This document shows positions 59,731-64,000 of a stretch of DNA of 64,000 nucleotides, piece by piece (position 1 is the stretch's first letter; each line of letters starts with the position of its first letter). The notes below the pieces were generated by a model, which saw nothing but the letters and a program-made list of their open reading frames with translations, searched no databases and was not told the DNA's origin. The position numbers and the translations under genes are program-made. The stretch is from CAVZTX01 sp963778375 (GTDB lineage: Bacteria > Chloroflexota > Ktedonobacteria > Ktedonobacterales > Ktedonobacteraceae): assembly GCA_963778375.1 (NCBI GenBank), contig CAVZTX010000038.1:310001-374000 (forward strand). Reading direction: 5' to 3'.

Positions 59731-60225
59731 ATGATGAAGACCTATAGCGCCAAGGCTGCTGACCTGAAACCGCAGTGGTATGTTATCGATGCTGAAGGTC
59801 AGGTACTCGGTCGCCTGGCAACCCAAATCGCGCAGATTTTGCGCGGCAAGCATAAACCAACTTTTACGCCGCATCTTTCGAGTGGCGATTTCGTGATTGT
59901 GATTAACGCAGAAAAGATAGCTGTAACCGGTAAACGCCTGGATCAGAAAATCTACTATCACCATACGCAGTATCCGGGTGGTCTGCGCCAGAAAACACTG
60001 CGCCAGGTGCTTGAAAGTAAGTTCCCCGAGCGCGCTCTGGAACATGCTGTGCGTGGCATGGTGATGCACAATCGCCTGGGGGCAGACATTATGCACCATC
60101 TCAAGATCTATGCCGGTCCGACTCACCCACACCAGGCGCAGAAGCCGATTCCCTGGACGGGTCCAGAGGCGTTACTGAAGAAGCCTGCTGAAGCAGAAGC
60201 TACAAAGCTTACAGAGGCGAAGTAA
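59731..60225 (+). CDS. rplM: Ribosomal protein L13
   Basis: 50S assembly protein. It has KTYSAKAADLKPQWYVIDAE, GQVLGRLATQIAQILRGKHK, HTQYPGGLRQKTLRQVLESK and RGMVMHNRLGADIMHHLKIY. The length is 164 residues, about 18 more than usual through an Ala/Glu/Lys tail. Two adjacent ATG codons (59731, 59734) follow GGAG; the first is used. Confidence 0.96.
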   Translation: MMKTYSAKAADLKPQWYVIDAEGQVLGRLATQIAQILRGKHKPTFTPHLSSGDFVIVINAEKIAVTGKRLDQKIYYHHTQYPGGLRQKTLRQVLESKFPERALEHAVRGMVMHNRLGADIMHHLKIYAGPTHPHQAQKPIPWTGPEALLKKPAEAEATKLTEAK

Positions 60226-60243
60226 AGAAGAGGAGAACCTACC

Positions 60244-60654
60244 TTGGCCGATACCACAAGAGGCGAGTATTACTATGGAATGGGACGACGCAAGACGGCT
60301 GTAGCTCGTGTGCGTCTCTTCCCAAACGGTGATGGAAGTGTCACCATCAATAACAAAAGTATTCAAGCGTACTTTGGACAGCGCGATGCCTATTCAGCGA
60401 CTATCAATGCTCCTTTGCGCTTGCTTGACCTGGGCAATGAGTACACTATGACCATACGTGTTGTAGGTGGTGGCACAAGTGGCCAGGCGGGCGCAATTCG
60501 CCATGCCGTCGCGCGTGCCCTGGTCCGCGTCAACGCTGAATGGAAACCCGCCCTCCGCAAAGCCGGTTTCCTGACCCGTGACCCCCGCATGAAGGAACGC
60601 AAGAAGCCCGGCTTGAAGCGCGCTCGTAAGGCTCCACAGTATACGAAGCGTTAA
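60244..60654 (+). CDS. rpsI: Ribosomal protein S9
   Basis: 30S protein whose C-terminus touches the P-site tRNA, 136 residues. It has YYYGMGRRKTAVARVRLFPN, GGGTSGQAGAIRHAVARALV, KAGFLTRDPRMKERKKPGLK and the canonical end RARKAPQYTKR. TTG start with GAGGAGAAC upstream. It ends the ribosomal cluster and is followed by two hairpins. Confidence 0.96.
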   Translation: MADTTRGEYYYGMGRRKTAVARVRLFPNGDGSVTINNKSIQAYFGQRDAYSATINAPLRLLDLGNEYTMTIRVVGGGTSGQAGAIRHAVARALVRVNAEWKPALRKAGFLTRDPRMKERKKPGLKRARKAPQYTKR

Positions 60655-60686
60655 TCAGGCATCTAAGCCAATTATTCTTTATAGAT

Positions 60687-60721
60687 GTGCCGTTATCGTA
60701 AAGATAATGGTGCACTCTTTT
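60687..60721 (+). terminator. Terminator hairpin after rpsI
   Basis: GTGC-CGTTATC pairs with GATAATG-GT-GCAC across GTAAA, with a two-base bulge, and is followed by TCTTTT. It lies 33 bases after the rpsI stop. Confidence 0.65.
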
Positions 60722-60756
60722 AAGGCCTTGATTTCTCAGACGCGTTAGAACATCTG

Positions 60757-60794
60757 AAAGACCCTGACCAATATGACCAGGGTCTTTTATTTTA
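60757..60794. terminator. Second terminator, shared with ilvE
   Basis: AAAGACCCTG (60757-60766) and CAGGGTCTTT (60778-60787) form a perfect 10-bp stem with an 11-nt loop, followed by TATTTT on the plus strand. The A-rich left arm also gives Ts on the minus strand, so it can terminate the convergent ilvE transcript. Confidence 0.75.
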
Positions 60795-60801
60795 GCCTGT
60801 C

Positions 60802-61752
60802 TTAATCTAACACATTGGAATGCTCTGGTACTCCGGCATACACTGGCGTACACCACTGTTCGCGATACTCTGGGATGCGACCTCGCACAATATCGAAGTA
60901 GAGTTGCTGCAAGGCCCCACTAATCGGTCCCACCTTCCCATTGCCGATTGGGCGATGATCGACACTGACAACAGGGGCGATCTGAGCACCGGTACCACAC
61001 AGGAAAATCTCATCTGCGGTATAAAGTTCCGTACGATCGACCTGACGTTCGCGAGTAATGCGTCCAAACTCGCGGCGTGCCAGCTCTATAATCGTATCGC
61101 GTGTAATACCCAGCAGAATATTCTCTGTAGGAGAAGGCGTCACGAGTTCACCATTGATCACTAGAAAAATGTTCTCAGCACTGCCCTCGGAAACGTTTCC
61201 TTCATGGGTCAGCATAATAGCTTCATCCAGGCCGTTCTGCATAGCTTCACTTTTGGCAAAGGCCGAATTGACATAAGAGCCGATAATCTTGGCACGCGCT
61301 GGAACAGCATTGTCGTCAATACGCCGCCAGGATGAGACTCCACAATGCAGGCCTTCAATGTCAATATAGTTTCCCATCGGCTCCGAGGTGATAATAAATT
61401 GATCTGTCAGGTTGTGTAGGCGCACTCCAACAATTTCATCGCCTTTATATGCGACCGGCCGGAGATAGACATCACAGCGTTGATCATTGCGTCTCACAAG
61501 TTCTATGCTTATATCAACAAGCTGCTCGACTGTGTAAGGGAGCGATATCTGGAGAATCTTGCACGAGCGGAGCAAGCGTTCGTAGTGTTCACGAAGACGG
61601 AAGAGGTAGACTTGCTGGTCTTGCTCATTCCAATAGCCTCTAATGCCCTCGAAGCATCCAGTACCATAAGAAAATCCATGTGTACGTACAGGAATTACAC
61701 CTTGCTCGGCGGGTATGAACTCGCCGTTCATGAAAAGTTCTTTCGCGTTCAT
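60802..61752 (-). CDS. ilvE: Branched-chain amino acid aminotransferase
   Basis: PLP fold-type IV transaminase of 316 residues catalysing the last step of valine, leucine and isoleucine synthesis. It has GFSYGTGCFEGIRGYW, RLREHYERLLRSC, the PLP lysine in ARAKIIGSYVNSA and EGNVSEGSAENIFLV. The ATG at 61752 has no ribosome site next to it. A strong AAAAGGAGG lies about 38 bases upstream, with a perfect 7-bp hairpin (61765-61784) between, which could bring the two together. D-amino acid or ADC-lyase activities share the fold but fit the sequence less well. Confidence 0.92.
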   Translation of the reverse strand: MNAKELFMNGEFIPAEQGVIPVRTHGFSYGTGCFEGIRGYWNEQDQQVYLFRLREHYERLLRSCKILQISLPYTVEQLVDISIELVRRNDQRCDVYLRPVAYKGDEIVGVRLHNLTDQFIITSEPMGNYIDIEGLHCGVSSWRRIDDNAVPARAKIIGSYVNSAFAKSEAMQNGLDEAIMLTHEGNVSEGSAENIFLVINGELVTPSPTENILLGITRDTIIELARREFGRITRERQVDRTELYTADEIFLCGTGAQIAPVVSVDHRPIGNGKVGPISGALQQLYFDIVRGRIPEYREQWCTPVYAGVPEHSNVLD

Positions 61753-61764
61753 CTAATGTTCGGC

Positions 61765-61799
61765 AACTAGCTTCGTTGCTAGTTACCATTCCTCCTTTT
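61765..61799 (-). promoter_or_regulatory. ilvE leader: displaced ribosome site and hairpin
   Basis: Reading leftward, AAAAGGAGG (61799-61791) is followed by AACTAGC-AACGAA-GCTAGTT (61784-61765), then 12 bases and the ilvE ATG. An ATG at 61789 directly after the purine run is in another frame and too close to be its start. Confidence 0.45.
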
Positions 61800-61803
61800 C
61801 TGG

Positions 61804-61856
61804 GTTTCTAGTTTCTACATACATTCAGCGCTCATTGAGATCACGAAACTAGAAAC
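61804..61856. repeat. 12-bp inverted repeat between ilvE and rocF
   Basis: GTTTCTAGTTTC (61804-61815) and GAAACTAGAAAC (61845-61856) are perfect inverse copies separated by 29 bases. They lie in the 104-base gap between two leftward genes. Confidence 0.55.
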
Positions 61857-61885
61857 AAAACGGTTTATTTAGAACAATTTCACGC

Positions 61886-62782
61886 CTAAAAAACCCTCTT
61901 CCCAAGAGCAGAGAGAACAAGTTCGACCGCGAGCAATGCGGTTGCATTCTCGCGGTCAAGAATAGGATTTACTTCTACTACATCCATCGAGACCAGGTGG
62001 TCGAATTCGGCTATCATTTCCATAGCCAGTTGGGCTTCCCGATAGGTCAAACCACCACGAACTGGAGTACCAACTCCCGGTGCTTCTTTGGGGTCCAGCA
62101 CATCCATGTCAAGACTCAGGTGAATACCGTCGTTGAATTGACCAGCAACAGCTAAGGCTTCTCGCATCACATCGGAGATGCCTCGCTTATCAATATCTGA
62201 CATGGTGAAGACGTGAATAGAGTTGGCGCGTAAGAGTTCTCGCTCACCTGGTGGGTCTAGATCCCGTGCACCAACAATAACGATAGTTTGCTTATTCAGT
62301 TTAGGTGCCTTTCCGGCAATTTCGGTTAGTCGGCTGTTGCCTAGACCGGCCAATGCCGCCAAGATCATGCCGTGTATGTTACCGGAAGGCGTTGTTTCTT
62401 CTGTGTTGAAATCTCCGTGCGCATCAATCCATAAGACGCCTACATTTTTATGAACACGAACAACGCCGCTAATAGACCCAAGAGCAATGCTGTGATCACC
62501 ACCAAGGATAAGGGGAAACTCGTTGTTGTGGAGTGTCTCAGTGACAATGTCGGCCAACTCTTCAGCTACCTGCACAATCGGTTCGAGATATTTCACACGG
62601 GGATTGCCTATAGGTTGACTTTCAGGCTGAGGAACAACAACGTTACCAACGTCACGGACGGTGTGGCCGAGGCGACGAAGCTGATCATTGAGACCCGCAT
62701 AGCGAATAGCACTGGCCCCGATATCGACGCCTCGCCGATCTGCACCTAAATCCATAGGTGCACCAATCACACGAATACGCAT
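61886..62782 (-). CDS. rocF: Arginase
   Basis: Manganese enzyme of 298 residues converting arginine to ornithine and urea. Metal motifs are GGDHSIALG, DAHGDFNTEETTPSGNIHGM and SLDMDVLDPKEAPGVGTPVR; the second usually reads DAHxD and is intact. I chose ATG 62782, which has AGGAGG 8 bases upstream, over an in-frame start at 62818. It lies upstream of ilvE on the same strand and could share a transcript, linking arginine breakdown to transamination. Agmatinase is a less likely alternative. Confidence 0.92.
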   Translation of the reverse strand: MRIRVIGAPMDLGADRRGVDIGASAIRYAGLNDQLRRLGHTVRDVGNVVVPQPESQPIGNPRVKYLEPIVQVAEELADIVTETLHNNEFPLILGGDHSIALGSISGVVRVHKNVGVLWIDAHGDFNTEETTPSGNIHGMILAALAGLGNSRLTEIAGKAPKLNKQTIVIVGARDLDPPGERELLRANSIHVFTMSDIDKRGISDVMREALAVAGQFNDGIHLSLDMDVLDPKEAPGVGTPVRGGLTYREAQLAMEMIAEFDHLVSMDVVEVNPILDRENATALLAVELVLSALGKRVF

Positions 62783-62894
62783 ACTTTTTTCCTCCTGTTC
62801 GCCGTTGAACAGTACCATGGCCTGCCTTAATTATAGCCGTTGGTATGCCTCTTTGTCTATGGCGTTTTCTGCCAAGTCAATGACGTGCCTCTTC

Positions 62895-62924
62895 TTGTCT
62901 ATACTGTTTTAAACATTGTACAAT
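62895..62924 (+). promoter_or_regulatory. Candidate promoter of the substrate-binding protein gene
   Basis: TTGTCT (62895-62900), an 18-base spacer and TACAAT (62919-62924) lie about 60 bases before the rightward GTG start, in the divergent gap with arginase. Confidence 0.4.
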
Positions 62925-62984
62925 AATCAGCAAGTTTATCCCTTTGCAGTCAACTGCCTCTGACTTTAGAAAGTGAGGCGCTTT

Positions 62985-64000
62985 GTGCCTAATTACTTGC
63001 CTTCTCAACATAGGCAGCATTTACCGATCACGCTGCTCTTGCTGAGTGTCTTGCTTATGATGCTTGCAGCCTGTGGTGGAAGTACTTCAAATCCAACTAC
63101 AAAGGGCACGCCTGTACTGGCATCCCGGCAAGTATTGACCTTTCCTAATGTTGGCACCCAAGATATTGGCGTTCTTGATCCGGCACTCGGACCGGATTCG
63201 AACTCTGCTATCGCCGTGAACATGATCTATAGTGGCCTGGTGAGACCTGATAAAAACTTAAATGTCATCCCAGATCAGGCGAAGACATGGAATATTTCTC
63301 CAGATAACAAGGTCTATACCTTTCATCTACAATCGGGCATCACCTTCTCAGATGGAACTCCTGTTACCGCTCAGACGTATGTCTACACATTGACGCGAGC
63401 GTTGCTTCCAGAGGTGAAATCACCCACCGCTAGCTTTTTTGAGCAGGCAATCGTCGGATCGGTCGATGTCAGTAACGGTAAGACTAGAGTTTTGCGGGGG
63501 GTAAAAGCACTTGATAACCTGACCTTGCAAATCACGTTGACGCAGCCGACGCCGTATTTCCTGGAAGTGCTCACCAACTCGGTCTACTTCCCCTTGAATG
63601 AGAGTATCATCAATAAATACGGGCAGAGTGATTGGATCAATCATGCAGCGGGTAACGCAATTGGAACAGGCCCCTTTATGGTCAAAGAGTGGGATCACAA
63701 CGTAAAAATAGTTCTGGTTCCCAACACCCACTATTACGGCAATAAGACGAAATTGACGGAAGTAGATATGCTCTTCGTCAATGATCTGAACACAGCCCTT
63801 CAGTCATATCGAGCAGGGCAGTACAATTTCAATTGGAATATCACGCCAGAGCAACTCATCACTGCAAAGGGGCTACAAGGCTTTACGATGAAGCCGTTGT
63901 TGCAAACAGATCTGCTCTTCTTTAACAATAAAATGGCACCATTTGATAATGTGGCCGTGCGTCAGGCCTTTGCTTATGCAACCGATAAAGTGACGTTGGC
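62985..64000 (+). CDS. ABC transporter substrate-binding lipoprotein (SBP family 5), partial
   Basis: Oligopeptide/nickel-type solute-binding protein whose 3' end lies beyond the window. GTG 62985 has GTGAGG 7 bases upstream. A signal of about 33 residues ends at the lipobox LMMLAACGG. The mature part has the family opening DPALGPDSNSAIAVNMIYSG followed by LVRPDKN, the FHLQSGITFSDGTPVTAQTY block, and IGTGPFMVKEWDHN. The last visible residues, NVAVRQAFAYATDK, match the family's conserved VRxAxxYAxD region. The ligand cannot be read from sequence; permease genes are presumably downstream. Confidence 0.88.
   Translation, partial: MPNYLPSQHRQHLPITLLLLSVLLMMLAACGGSTSNPTTKGTPVLASRQVLTFPNVGTQDIGVLDPALGPDSNSAIAVNMIYSGLVRPDKNLNVIPDQAKTWNISPDNKVYTFHLQSGITFSDGTPVTAQTYVYTLTRALLPEVKSPTASFFEQAIVGSVDVSNGKTRVLRGVKALDNLTLQITLTQPTPYFLEVLTNSVYFPLNESIINKYGQSDWINHAAGNAIGTGPFMVKEWDHNVKIVLVPNTHYYGNKTKLTEVDMLFVNDLNTALQSYRAGQYNFNWNITPEQLITAKGLQGFTMKPLLQTDLLFFNNKMAPFDNVAVRQAFAYATDKVTL

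Overview
The window looks like a chromosomal housekeeping segment from a Ktedonobacteria-type Chloroflexota (Ktedonobacter or a relative). This rests on gene content and protein style, not on a database match. The clues are roughly 50-55 % G+C by eye, an uninterrupted str/S10/spc/alpha ribosomal supercluster, Actinobacteria-like grpE-dnaJ-hspR order, many low-complexity Pro/Gln/Arg tails, and short intergenic repeats of the form GGGCA-CC-CAAGGG-TGCCCCTAC.

Region 1 (1-14.7 kb) is accessory and partly decaying. It holds a PIG-L deacetylase and a TIM-barrel glycosidase-like protein, then a leftward set: an LppX-type lipoprotein, an anchored surface protein, coaBC, a small coiled-coil protein and an AIM24/zinc-ribbon protein. 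Next is a decay zone with two unannotated gene remnants (a PQQ-type beta-propeller fragment and the start of a stress-protein domain), a frameshifted S53 peptidase, a YdeI-like protein and a luciferase-like oxidoreductase broken by one in-frame stop. An MBL-fold hydrolase, an M50 protease, an HD protein and scpA follow.

Region 2 (14.7-27.6 kb) holds an acyl-CoA synthetase ending in a 71-bp near-perfect palindrome, then the heat-shock operon grpE-dnaJ-hspR behind a sigma70-type promoter that overlaps an HspR (HAIR) operator. After it come a medium-chain dehydrogenase with a long disordered tail, a two-component pair, a DUF5666-like protein, ResB, an Rrf2 regulator with three cluster-type cysteines, a lone receiver protein and a cysteine synthase.

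Region 3 (27.6-60.7 kb) is the transcription/translation supercluster: a long structured rpoB leader, rpoB-rpoC-rpsL-rpsG-fusA-tuf, then rpsJ through rplQ with secY, adk, map, infA and rpmJ, and finally truA-rplM-rpsI. Several ribosomal proteins carry large insertions or tails: L3, L18 and L17 internally; S3, S5, S17 and L4 at their ends. map contains a one-base frameshift at a T5 run.

Region 4 (60.7-64 kb) holds the leftward genes ilvE and arginase, and the start of a rightward oligopeptide-type ABC substrate-binding lipoprotein that runs off the window.

I found no convincing tRNA, rRNA, CRISPR array, prophage or complete insertion sequence. The observations most worth testing are the clustered ribosomal protein expansions, the structured rpoB leader, the HAIR/promoter overlap, the map frameshift, and the dispersed repeat family that appears to have become part of the scpA reading frame.
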